A stretch of 64,000 nucleotides of DNA from Raphanus sativus. Taxonomy: Eukaryota; Streptophyta; Magnoliopsida; Brassicales; Brassicaceae. Both the position numbers and the translations under genes were made by a program. Positions 38,814 to 50,353 of this stretch are shown here, piece after piece. The first letter of the stretch is position 1. Each line of letters begins with the position of its first letter. A model generated the notes under the pieces. The model did no database searches. It saw only the letters and a list, made by a program, of their open reading frames with translations, and had not been told where the DNA came from. Location: assembly GCF_000801105.2 (NCBI RefSeq), contig NC_079519.1:31781288-31845287 (forward strand), given 5' to 3'.

Positions 38814-39897
38814 TGCAAAAGAGGCAATCTTTTTTTTTTTTTAACACCAATAGATATATTAAGAAGAAGAAGCAGTCCAACTGAAACTAGTTGGCTGTAG
38901 CCAGATACAAGACTGATTTTACAAGAGAATCAGCCACAACATTCAAATTTTTGGAGATAAAAGAAAACGAAATGCAATCAAAAGAGAGGGATAGATGCTC
39001 GATGTCCTGGTTGATTCCGTAGAGATCCATCGGGTGATACTTCGAAGTGATGGCAGCAACAAGTACCTGACAATCTGATTTAACACAGATTTTAGAGAAA
39101 CCCACTTCGAAAATGTGGAGAAGAGCAGTTCTAATGGCTAACGCTTCAGCCACTGGTGGGGATGCTGTGTGGGAGAAGATCTTAGATCCCTGTTGTAGGC
39201 GTTCGTTGTGACAGTTCATGAATATCCAACCGCATGCAGAGCCGGACCTGAAATTTTCGGGGCCCTATTCGAAATAAAGATGAACTTATCATAGTTTTGA
39301 TAATAAAAAGCAGCATCGAAAATTCTATAGAACAAAAAAAAATCTGATTTTCTTATGAACTTGTTTGCTTTTACAGAGTAAAAAGAAGAGGAGAAGTTGA
39401 AAAGACTATCTCTCGTAAGTTTTCTCTAGTGGGTTAAAAATGATGTTTTTTACTTATTTAAATTTATTATAATATTTACGATTATTTAAATAAAATTAAA
39501 ATACAGACAGTCGAATAACTTACCGTAAGTTACTTGCACTGATGTTAAAAACTTATATTTTTTATTTTGTACAGTACAAACCAAAACTTTGTTTTTTAGT
39601 TTGACTTTGCACATAAAATTAATATATTAACATTACATATTAATATTTGGAAAAATTGGAAATGGGGGCCCATTAGATGGGGGCCCTACACTAATGTTTC
39701 GTGAAACTCTGCCCAAGCCCGGCTCCGACCGCATCCTGCGTGGTTTGTCGTAGCCTGACAAGCCGTATCAGTAAAACAAGTTACACCTGTGTAACTGTGT
39801 TAGTTGGGAGCACTGTTTAAAGGTTGACATTGTCTACACTGAGACGAGGGTGATAGCTGTTGGGCAGAAGTCCATTCTCTTGCAAAAGAGCCAATCT
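38814..39897 (-). mobile_element. 5'-truncated LINE (RNase H end) with nested hAT MITE
   Basis: Minus-strand insertion ending in poly(A) (T run from 38831), bounded by a 17-bp target-site duplication TGCAAAAGAG-(G/C)-CAATCT at 38814-38830 and 39881-39897. The coding remnant is an RNase H domain: TDTACQATTNHAGCGW upstream of the nested element, then IFMNCHNERLQQGS, PVAEALAIRTALLHIFEVGF, VKSDCQVLVAAI and SLSFDCISFSFISKNLNVVADSLVK (38887-39219). AEA, SDC and the N..AD end are the expected catalytic-site neighbourhoods. The domain is split by a 491-bp MITE. Confidence 0.85.
39237..39727. mobile_element. hAT-type MITE inside the LINE
   Basis: 491 bp with imperfect inverted ends (CAGAGCCGGACCTG left; reverse complement of right CGGAGCCGGGCTTG; 11 of 14 match) and an 8-bp duplication ACCGCATG/ACCGCATC (39229-39236, 39728-39735). 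The subterminal GGGGCCC blocks are inverted too. AT-rich, noncoding core. It separates residues of the RNase H reading frame, so it inserted after the LINE. Confidence 0.8.
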
Positions 39898-40544
39898 CTT
39901 TCATATTCTTCTGAGTTTTCAGGTTACATCAAAATTTATACTTTTACTCAGTAACTTATCTGTTTACAAATTATAAAATGATTTTTTTAACACACATATT
40001 ATAAAATGATTACATAGACGATTATGCACCTAATAGTTCTAAAACCTTTAACAAAAGTAATTCTTATGTTTAACACGATTCTACAATCACCAGTTATATA
40101 TGCCTTACCGAAATTTTATGTTTAACTGTTTTATTTACATGCCTTATAAGAATATCGACAATTCTATTGCACCATTTTGCAAATTTCATATAGATTTTCT
40201 ATTTATAAATTTACATCACTGTTGATAAATTATTAGCTATGAGAGTGAAAAACTAAATTTCTTCCTATAACTTCTTAATATAAAAACATTACTAAACTTT
40301 TGGTTGAAAGAACTATATAAAATCTAAATCTCTTTATAGTAGTATCTCACTAGACCATAGTATTCTTTTGGGTTTTCGGTTCCATCTAAATTTATACTTA
40401 TTGTTTACAAATTATAAAAAAAACTATATAAAAAATTCCACTAATTAAAGAATCTAAAATTCATCGTTGAGACACACACCCCCGATATTATTTTTCTCTT
40501 TTCGTTTCTCCCATTGTCTTTAATCAAAAAAAAATTACAAAATA

Positions 40545-40788
40545 TTAACAAAGACATATAGCATAACGAATTTTGTGTTAGTTCACTACACAACAAAGTC
40601 AAACCCACAATACTGGATTTTTCTGACAAAATAAATTCACAAAATGTAAGGTACAATCATTAACAAAGACATATAGCATAACGGCTTTTTGTGTTAGTTC
40701 ACTACACAACAAACTGACAAAGTCAAACCCACAATACTGGATTTTGCTGACAAAATAAACTCACAAAATGTAAGGTACAATCACTAAT
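40545..40788. repeat. Tandem duplication, about 115-126 bp units
   Basis: Two adjacent copies start TTAACAAAGACATATAGCAT (40545 and 40660) and run to AAAATGTAAGGTACAATCA. The second carries an extra CTGACAAA-like insertion. Noncoding, 3' of the MADS-box gene. Confidence 0.8.
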
Positions 40789-40967
40789 AAAATATACAGA
40801 ATCATATTTGAGATGCAAAGTTTATATTATTCGTTTAGAAGTTTGAAACTTGAGGACATCTTCTGCAGATAATAAGAATGCCAAAACAGAAAATATATCC
40901 TGATATTTGGCTTGGTTCAACTTATTAAGTACTGAACATTTAACAAACCAAGATGGACTTGGGACCT

Positions 40968-43900
40968 CTATTCTCCAGTGAGCCGGGGCATCCAGTGCGG
41001 CAACGTTGTATTTGTCAGCCTAATTAGGGTTCCGGCATCTACTTCTCCATCTTCGTTCCTTTCCAATGTGTCCCTATACGTAACAATATTGATTCATTCC
41101 ATATAACTGATGAACAATTTTCTAGTAGCTACGCAAATACTGGATACAAGTTATAAATCTGTGATGTTTATGTAACATTAATTTACTCTAATTTATCTAT
41201 ATAGTAACACATTAAAGTTGGTATTTTTCATATATGCGTAGCCAAGTGAAATTGATATGTAGAGTACCCAAGAGATAGAGGACGATGGGGAGATATAGGT
41301 CCGGGCAACGGGTGCGCTGGCTCGCATGGTGGCGCTGCCAATGAAGCTAATCCTTGGTTGAGTGTTTGCGGCTCAGAGTCTTCTCTTGGATCAGCCTGCC
41401 AAATTAAATACTTGTTAAAGTGACTATTTTTTTTTTCGTTTTGTAGTTGTTTTCACATAAATTCTGACATAAGTTAAATATATGCAATCGGGACATTTTA
41501 GACTAAAACCTAGACTAATCTCTGAAACTTTTAGCTCCACATTAAGTAGGATCGAAATAACATATATATATAGTCAAAGATGATAATGACATCCATTTCA
41601 CCTTCTTTGTTAGCTGTTTCTTGAGTTCTTTGAGTTCCTTTTCCTATGTGTCAACAAAAGATCACACATTTAATTTAATTTGTTGGAAACTCAAAGTATT
41701 CTCGATATAAATTTGGGTTAACTGCAAAAAAAAACACACACACACACAAACACAAACCCAATAGCGAAAATTAAAGACTGGCAGGTACGCAAAGACATTT
41801 GCAAGGTACAAAATCATTACAATGAGTAATCGTCTCTAAACCAATATATTACCTTTTTCTTGAGCTGTGCTATGGACTCTACCATTAGCTGGTTCTGTTC
41901 TCCCAAAACAAAAACAATACCCACATGATTAATTAGATGTAGTATATCTATATATCTGTGTGACTATATATATGCATACAGACACTGAACATTATTAAGC
42001 AAAGACATGAAGAAATGATCTGCGAATACATTTATACAAGATATAGATAATGTTTTATGGATATATATGTGTGAATAACCTTTCTAGAGCGAGTTCTCTT
42101 GAGTGAAGTATCAAGTTGCATCTCCAGATCCTGAAGCTCTCTGATACTTAGAGCATCCACCTCTTCTCCATTTAAGTGCCTGATATGAAATAAATAAGTC
42201 AATAAATGAAGGTGTGATTTATATAGCCAAATCCCTTATATAGCACAGAAAATATTATGACAAAATAGCATAAAAATAGAAAATTTCTCAATATAGCACT
42301 AATTAAGAGTAACATTATTAAATCACTCAAAATCCTAAATATTTTCCCTAATCTCACCCCCTCAATAATCAATATTAAAACCAAAACTCTAAACACTAAA
42401 CTTAAATCCAACTATAAAATAAAAATATTTTTTACTTTTAGTTAATTTTATTTTGGGGATTTTTCCCTTTGTGTATTAATTGTAGGACAAAAATGTATTT
42501 TATTGTTGTCATATGATATTTCTTTCTATTTCTTTTATATATGTGTGCATTTGTATACGTATGGATTAAATCCTCTATTATAAGTTTCTAACCTTAGGCT
42601 TCTTTGCATAACATCAACCATCCTCAAGAGCTTCGAACATTCTGTTGAACACTCACCCTACAAACAACCAGAAGTAGACAGACAATATTAAATTTACAAC
42701 AATGATTCATATGTAATAGATATATTGATTAATGTGTTTAAGAACCTGTGAAGCCAAACTTGGTGTAGTAATATCTTGACCAGCGTATGCACATCTCTCG
42801 TACCGTTCAAGAATGCTTTCCATGCTAAACATCGTTTAATTAAACTTGAATGAAGTACACTCAGATATGTAGATACAATCACCAGACCGCATACTGAACA
42901 TAAATAATAATTCTACACTTCTTCTTTTTGTAGTTTTGTTAACTTTAACAAAAACATTTCTGGATTCATATCTATCGCAGTGATCACACACTTAATGTTT
43001 AGTAATATCGAGAAGACTGGTATACATTTTCATACATTTTTAAACACTATATTTTTGGAACCAGACCTATTTTTATTTCATGCCATACTAATTTCGAGTG
43101 AGAACATGCCCTTTGGTAAAGAGATCTCACAAGCCTACTGTGGGTTAAGCATTCTAACTGAGGCATTAGTGACCAAGTAGCCCATACCCAGAGTTTACAC
43201 ACAGTGAAATCAAATTTAAGATTGTAACGAGTCCTTCCATATACCCAATCCACCCCACATGTGCGATTTTATACACTACTTTAAAGTTAGACTAAGATAA
43301 ATATAAGATCAAACTTAAGCAAATTTCTTATAACAGGTTTACAAGAAGTTTCATTTTTGACATATACTGCTTAAAACTAAGAAGCTAGAAAAGTAACATC
43401 ATCATGGGTGTGTATATGTTTTCATTTGAAGATCGAGGTTAGTCCTAGGTTCGACAAACAAAAAGACAAACCAAGGCACAAAGCTCCATAACAAAGGCTT
43501 GTCATGCTTCCAACAACATTTTACTGTATACTTAATAATAAATAATATACCACATTATGAATTCTTAGTTTCATCTGTACTATATTATTACAATCATGAA
43601 ATTGAAATCTCACTCCTATTTATAGTAGATTTGGTTTCTCTCTTTAGTAATTTTGTGTACATTTAGATATTTTGTCTTCAATTTTAAAAATAAATAAAGC
43701 AAACTTCATGGTCTAACATAAAACAAAAACAAAAATTTCAATCTGACATGGTGATAGCCAAAGTATACATTTGAACATCAGATCTGCTCATTGGTTCATA
43801 CCCTAAAGGTATGAATCACAAATTTGTTTGTAGAGTTTACATCAAATTTGCTCTTAAACTTTTTTCCCAAGAATAACCTTTTCCGAAGGTTGAAGAACAA

Positions 43901-44578
43901 TAACTCACGCCTAAATTTAAAGAAAGATCTCTTATCATTTCATGGTATATTCAACTTAAGTTTGGTTTACAGTTAGCATATTCTCCTCCATATGTTTCTG
44001 AATAATTCATATAATCAAACGAACGGTTATATTTCACAGTTATGGTTTGATGTCAGTTGTATCTACTCACCTCTGTTAATTTGATTTATATATGATATAT
44101 ATTATTTCATTTTGCATGTTCATCTCTAACTTAGAGATGCAAGAGTTAAACATGTGTATATTAATCACTCACGTATCTATGAAATCAACATATCTCAGCC
44201 AATTTCACATTCTCCTCTAACTAAAAGCCTAAAACCTATCTAACATTTTCCCCGATCTATCAAAACATGAAATATAAACTGATATTCCTATATATGTAGA
44301 TAGGTAAGAATAGATTTGCGATCTTAAAAACGAAAAGTAAGAGGGTAAAAGAAGATCCGAAGTAAATTAATTAGTTTAGGAAAAAAATCGAACCTGGAAC
44401 CAGCAGAGTACTCAAAGAGCTTGCCTTTAGTGGAGAAGACAATCAAAGCAACATCAGCATCACATAACACTGAGATCTCTTGAGCTTTCTTCACCAAACC
44501 CGTTCTTCTCTTTGAAAATGTCACTTGTCTCCTTATCTTGTTCTCGATCCGCCGTAGCTGAATCCTTCCCCTTCCCAT
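40968..44578 (-). CDS. AGL79: MIKC MADS-box transcription factor, AGL79 type (AP1/FUL clade)
   Basis: Eight exons on the minus strand (44578-44394, 42824-42746, 42657-42593, 42179-42080, 41894-41853, 41643-41602, 41395-41268, 41073-40968), GT-AG and in phase, encode 248 residues. Residues 1-60 form the MADS DNA-binding domain ([20 protein letters not shown], then [20 protein letters not shown]). The I region ([11 protein letters not shown]) and K domain, a coiled coil from about residue 85 to 170 ([39 protein letters not shown]), mediate dimer and tetramer formation. The C-terminus ends [11 protein letters not shown], a derived form of the FUL-type LPPWML motif. It is nuclear, binds CArG boxes and, by clade, acts in meristem, flowering or root development. 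Intron 1 is 1.57 kb, where MIKC genes often hold regulatory sites. Intact. AGL79 (At3g30260) is assigned from remembered sequence and neighbours. Confidence 0.93.
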
Positions 44579-47340
44579 TTCTTCCAAATCTTAGTCAAGA
44601 AACCAAAGCGAGGGCTAAAAGAATTGGAGCTTTGACCAGAAAAATGAAGAAGAAAAAACCCTAGTTTCTGTCTACTAAAAAGAAAAAAAAATTAAAGTAA
44701 GATGAGAAATTATTAGTTACAACAAAAAAAAAGAAAAAAGATGAGAGATTACTCAAAATGTTTTTATGTAAATTTCTATTTATGTGAACTTACTCTATAT
44801 GAATTCGTTATACACACAAAAGCAAGGAAGAAAAAAAGAGAAAGTATCAAATGATACAATTAGGGAAAGTGAAAGCAGACGCATTAACTATTAAATAATT
44901 CAAGCCAATTCTCAAAAAAAAAAACTATAAAGTAATTCATTTATCTCATCTTTTTTCTTTTTTTGTCTCTGTCCGAACAAAATTGTTGTTTTTTGGTGAT
45001 GGAACCACATTTTCGAGTATTTCGAATGTAAAATTTTATTTTTTCCTTCGAAATAGAATATAAGTGAATATAGAATAAAATTGTTCTAATTTTATTTTAC
45101 TTTTTACTTTATAATGGAGTAATGAACAAAAGAATATCCTTTGTTTTAAAGTAAAAAATAGAGTAATGAACAAAAGAATATAAAAGGTTGGATTGAAATA
45201 TTTTTAGCTCATATTCCATTCTGCTTTGTTTTAAAGTAAAAGATGGAGTGGTAGTGGAAATATCCTTAGGACACATCTTGTTTTACTTTGCCTAGGTTCT
45301 AATAATTTAGATGTACAATAAGATATAACATATTATAAAAAGAAGTTATACTTTTAGTTCTAGTACAGATAAATGAAGTGTGAAACCATCAATTTTCTCT
45401 TCTTTATTTTGTACTAACCATCAACGTTATTTTGCTATTCGCTTAATTGATCACCAAGTTATTTCTGTCCCATGTAATCAATGTCCTCTTTACATTAGAA
45501 ACAGTATCGGTCCTAAGATTTTGGAGATCAAATACGAAACTAAAAAATATTTTAAATATCATAATACATTAAATAGTTATATAAAATTTTATTTCATATA
45601 ATATTTACATTTTTTTTATAAAAAATACCGATTGAAATATATATTCTTATACATCTATATATTATATTAGTTAATAGGCTTGTTTTTCTTACATAATTTT
45701 TTTAATCTAACATATTAATATTTTTAATCAAAATGAAAAAAATGGTTTAGAAAGAAAAGCAAAAAAAAATATATATATAATTGATTTTTTTAATTTGTGG
45801 GACCCACAAATTTATAGACCCATATCAATATTTCATTTGTATCCCCTGAGGTCCGAACCTGGTTAGAAATTAAGTTTTTCTATAAAAATTAAATTTTATT
45901 TTTTGATAAATCCTATCGATTTCAAGAAGAACATATTTATTGTTATAGAGTGGAGTAATCCGAAAATGTAATATATTGTTTGATCCAAATTTGGAATATC
46001 TTTCGATTCAAGCGGTGGACCGATCATATGTTACTGTCCACCGTATAATCCATTTAGATCAAAATCCAATTTCAAATTTGCCAAGTAATGAAAATTTAGT
46101 TCTCAGATGGAATCTAACTCGGAACTAATATAAGTACACACCAAACTCTAAAAAAATGCCGCTAAACTACCACCACTCACTTGGTTAAAGAAAAATATTG
46201 ATAAACAAGATATATAGGCCCAATTCAAATGCTTACGAGTAAAAACGATTGGTTATAAACTTGTTTTTCATTTGAGGTATTCAGTGGCTTAAGAATTCGG
46301 CTTATATCATCTACAAGGCCCAATTCAAATGCTTACGAGTAAAAACGATGAAACTAACTTTGAACATAAATCTAAGAAGATTGACCATCGCATATAAGGC
46401 CAAACTATAGGGGTTGTAAATGGTAATTGACATAAAATGTATATTTACATATGCACAACCCAATACACGTACATATGGTCTAAGTTTGTCTATAAGTGTA
46501 TATATATTTTAACATGTGGTCCATCGCAAATTAATAATGCGTTAAATTGGGTTAATGCATTTGAGTACTAGATTAGTAATAAAATCTGAGCGCGAAAGAC
46601 CTTTCATTGGTTCACCCATTTAAATGTGGTCCATTACGACCAAAAGAAATGTGGTCCATTAAAATATAAATATTTCGTCACTTTGATTATATTTAGTGAA
46701 AACTGTGTACTAATTACCCACTTATATATCGAAAATTATGGGGACCAAAATGCATATAGGCTTCCAAATGGTACTAAACCCTAATATTCAAATCTCACGC
46801 TGAGCTATGAAAGGTTGGGGACCATCTGTTTTCGCGGTCCGAATTGGTAAACAATTTTAAACATAACAACTTTTGTCAGACAAAGAATAGTAGAAAAGTT
46901 CTATCATAAAATACGATAAAGATTTTGTTTTTCATTAGTGGGGTTATAAATTATAAGATGCGATTACTAGGATGATGGATGACATGCTCCTTGTGTATAT
47001 ATAGTTATATATGAAGAATCAAGTAGATGTGGTACCACAAATGTAGGCCAAAGGGGAACTCTTACACGATGTTGGAATTCCGAAGACAAAAGTAGTTTGT
47101 GTATTATTATTGACGCTTTGATGAGATTTAGGGACATCCTCTTTTTTATTCCCAATGCTCTTCATGCTAATTTTATGAATTCACAAATAAATAGTGAATT
47201 GGCGTATTTTTTGTATATTATCTTATCTCTATCTTTGATATAAATTTCTTAGCATTTTCAAAGAGCTAACCGTCCCTACCACAAATATGTAAATCTCTAG
47301 CCACTCACACTAATCTACATATTTCTTTGGAGATCCAAGC
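44579..47340. other. Upstream region of the MADS-box gene, no other gene seen
   Basis: Contains the 5' leader and promoter of the AGL79-type gene. A 33-bp sequence starting GGCCCAATTCAAATGCTTAC occurs exactly 100 bp apart at 46217-46249 and 46317-46349. A short 9-bp inverted repeat (GCGGTGGAC ... GTCCACCG) lies near 46012-46042. The 62-codon minus frame at 46967-47155 has no recognisable domain. Confidence 0.4.
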
Positions 47341-47341
47341 A

Positions 47342-48104
47342 AAACATTTGTTACACAGTTGTAATTTGTGGTTCAGTCTAAACCACAGTCTACATTGATG
47401 ACCAATAATAATTAAAAATGGGATTAATCTGATCTTTAATCTTATTATGATATAAAATATATTTGTTTATTTTGGTAAACAAAACTAGAAAAATAAATAG
47501 AAAAATTATCATGATTGAAATTTGTATTCAAGACAGTCAGATGAAAAGAAATCAAAGCAGTAGAATCTTTAATAATACACATATTGTTCTAGAAAACAAT
47601 AAGAGTTTCCTAAATTAATAAAGCATGAGAAGATTATTAAAACAAAATAAAGATAGTTGTACCAGTATTAATCAAACGCACACGTCCATACCATATCTGG
47701 GAAGTTGCCAGCACTGTAATATCTAATAGCATATTGGTAAGATGTGCTCTCTACTTCACACGTCGATGTCTGCCCCTCCAGCAGAGCTTTTGCAACAACC
47801 ACGACAAGCAAATGTTGATGTTAAATCCTCAACCGACGAGCGCAGGTTCCTGAGTCCTGCCTGACTCCTAGTTATTGGAGCTATTAGAGCGTATAAAATA
47901 TACTCTGGAGATATTTGAGTGTATCAGTATGAGAATAACATTTGCTTGTGGTGGCTGTTAGCCTGTTACAAACATGTTGAACAAGCAGAAAGCGCCGTGT
48001 GAAAGTTGAGGGCTTATTAGAGATTGTTGAGTAGACAGCGCTCACCAAGCCCATTAAGAAAAGTCAAGATTTAGCCCATCTCATAAACATTTGTTACACA
48101 GTTG
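47342..48104. repeat. Region bounded by 20-bp direct repeats, with an internal inverted repeat
   Basis: AAACATTTGTTACACAGTTG is present perfectly at 47342-47361 and 48085-48104. Between them lies an inverted repeat: 47794-47816 pairs with 47937-47959 at 21 of 23 positions, around a 120-base interval. The block is GC-richer (47660-48060) than its surroundings and has no open frame of note. Confidence 0.55.
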
Positions 48105-48240
48105 CTACGACTAATCGGCTAGGCTATTTCTAATAAAAATTATCAATTTAAGTATCAACTATTTTGTAGGAGATGCGGATCAGTTATCTACTATTGATGA
48201 ATGATTCGGTAAAATATGAATTTTGTTATTAAAAAATAAA

Positions 48241-48414
48241 AGCTATACTACGATAAACCAAGTATAGTAGAAACTTTATAAATTATATTCGATGATAAAC
48301 CCTATAATTTAATATAAAAAATCTGGGCTTGTTCAAATATGATATAAATAAATAAAGTAATAATTTATTAGAATTTAGAAAGTCCTGCATTACTTGGTTT
48401 ATCGTGATATAGCT
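48241..48414. mobile_element. Small foldback MITE
   Basis: 174 bp with inverted ends AGCTATACTACGATAAACCA(AGTA) and its near-complement at 48391-48414 (22 of 24 match). AT-rich interior. The target-site duplication is unclear. It lies 200 bp downstream of the MYB gene. Confidence 0.55.
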
Positions 48415-48620
48415 GAAAAGGTTGAAAGTCCTGCATCCATGGTCGAAAAGGTTAAACTACACGATTATGAAGATATATGTAGATTCGCCGTGGCATACAT
48501 ATCAAACCATTTTATAGCGTCAGTATATACTTCGAGGGTTTTAAAAAATACCAATGGCGATCTTACAGTTTTTCTATTAACTGCATGAAAACAGAAATGT
48601 CTCTATATCTCCATACATAA

Positions 48621-50353
48621 TTAAAATTTATAGCCTCCAGTGTAAAATTCTTTATAACTATAATCCCATGATCCACACGACGGAGCCTCATTTCCGCCGC
48701 CGTTAAGCTTCCCAACAATATTAGCAGCTGTTCTCTGTTCTGAACCACCACCAAAACGGTGTGGATCATCGTATTCTAGACTCCACAAGTTACCTTCATC
48801 AATCATGGAGTGGTCGATTGAGGTTGCTGCAACGTTTTGAGGCATATGAAATTGGTCATTGTAGACACTAGTCGGGTAAGAGAAAGAGGTAGCTATGTTC
48901 AGCTCGTTGTCTTGAGACACCAGCTGAGAAGGTTGATTCTGCAGTTGTGGTTGTGGTTTTAGCTCAAGTTTTTTCCGGGATCTTTTGACTTTTTCTTGGT
49001 TCGAAAAAGAAATTTCCATTTTCTTGTAATGGGTTCTCCAGTAGTTCTTGATTTCATTATCCGTTCATCCTGGTAAATATCTTGCGATTGTAGACCACCT
49101 ATATATATTTTGTGAAGATTATATATACTTAAATGTGCTGTTCCATCAAGTGTTTCGTACATAAAGTGAACGTATGCATACAAGGAGTGTAAGATAATAG
49201 AACGGATCAAACCAAGCAATGGTGAATCATGCGTATCATGACTAAAATTATGTTTGTATACCAATCATACTGTCAGAGAGTAACTAGTATGTACTGTCGA
49301 TATCCGTTTAGAGTCTGGCATGTAATTAGCGTTTTCAACAAAAACAAAAGGAGCTTACTTGTTACCCCAAAGGGAATGCAGTTCAAGGATGATTCCTTCT
49401 TCTTGAGGAGTTATTTGACCTCTCTTAAGCCCTGGCCTCAAGTAGTTCACCCACCTTAGTCTACAGCTCTTGCCACTTCTATTCAACCCTATTTTTCAAT
49501 TCCAAGAAAAACAAAAAAAAAGTTAAAAAGGCAATAAGAATGGGATTGATAAAACATGAATATGTACAATTTAATGCAACTTGATGATCTTTATCTATAT
49601 AATAACATGAGTATATACTATATACTATCTCAACCAAAATGTTCGAACAAAAAGGTAATAATATATAAAAATGTTCCCAAATTGATCGAAGTCAACTCCT
49701 CCTTCCCCCCCCCCCCCCAAAAAAATAAATAAATAAATAAAGAATCATAAGGATCAGTTTTAGATTTTAGAAATTAATAAACACTAAAAGCTCATTCCAC
49801 CATGTCTACAGTGTCTCATTTTTAACCATGAAAAGTGTGAGACTGCTAATAAATAAAAAGACGAAAGAAGAAATGTAAATATCAAAAATCAACTATCACC
49901 TCAGGTTATGATCTCTCCACTTCTCTTTAATTGATCGTCATTAAAGCATGTATACTAACTAATTGTATTACTTCTATATAACTATTAATTAAATCTTCGT
50001 TCAGTAAGAAAGAAGATCTATATCAATGGAGTAATATAATCTTGAGTTACTTACTAATATGCCTATACAGGCTACAGCAACCATGGAAACTAGATGAGTA
50101 GCATGTACAATCATATGTATATCAGTATATATAGAAGCAAGTATATCTGTAGCCCATGAGCTAATCAAAATATTTTACCTGCAGAATTAGCAACAGTGCT
50201 CCATCTTCCTTCCCCATTCGAAGAAACATACTCGGCCAGAAGCTTGTCTTCTTCAGGTATCCATGGTCCCTTTCTACACCCTTGTTGCTGTTGTTTATAA
50301 GGATCATGATCATGCTTTGGATGGTGGACTTGATCAACTCCCCAATCAGGCAT
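48621..50353 (-). pseudogene. MYB121: R2R3-MYB transcription factor, MYB121 type, with an in-frame stop
   Basis: Three exons on the minus strand (50353-50179, 49488-49359, 49098-48621), GT-AG, phases matching, total 261 codons. R2 reads CRKGPWIPEEDKLLAEYV ... [18 protein letters not shown], then [16 protein letters not shown]3 reads [20 protein letters not shown], then TIARYLPG. This is the subgroup 20 signature (MYB2/78/108/112/116/121), nuclear stress- and senescence-linked regulators. At 49065-49067 the Arg codon expected in PGRTDNEIKNYWRTH is TGA, cutting the third helix of R3, which contacts DNA. Beyond it the frame stays open to the C-terminus (132 codons ending EFYTGGYKF). Splice sites, start and both halves are otherwise intact, so the loss is recent, allelic or a sequence error. 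MYB121 (At3g30210) is assigned from remembered sequence and synteny. Confidence 0.85.

Noticed and set aside
47341..47361. 20-bp direct repeats as a transposon target-site duplication
   Set aside because: No poly(A), LTR or inverted termini adjoin the repeats, so insertion by a known mechanism is not supported; kept only as a finding.
49707..49741. Poly-C run followed by AAAT repeats
   Set aside because: Simple low-complexity sequence in MYB intron 1's upstream side; no function inferred.
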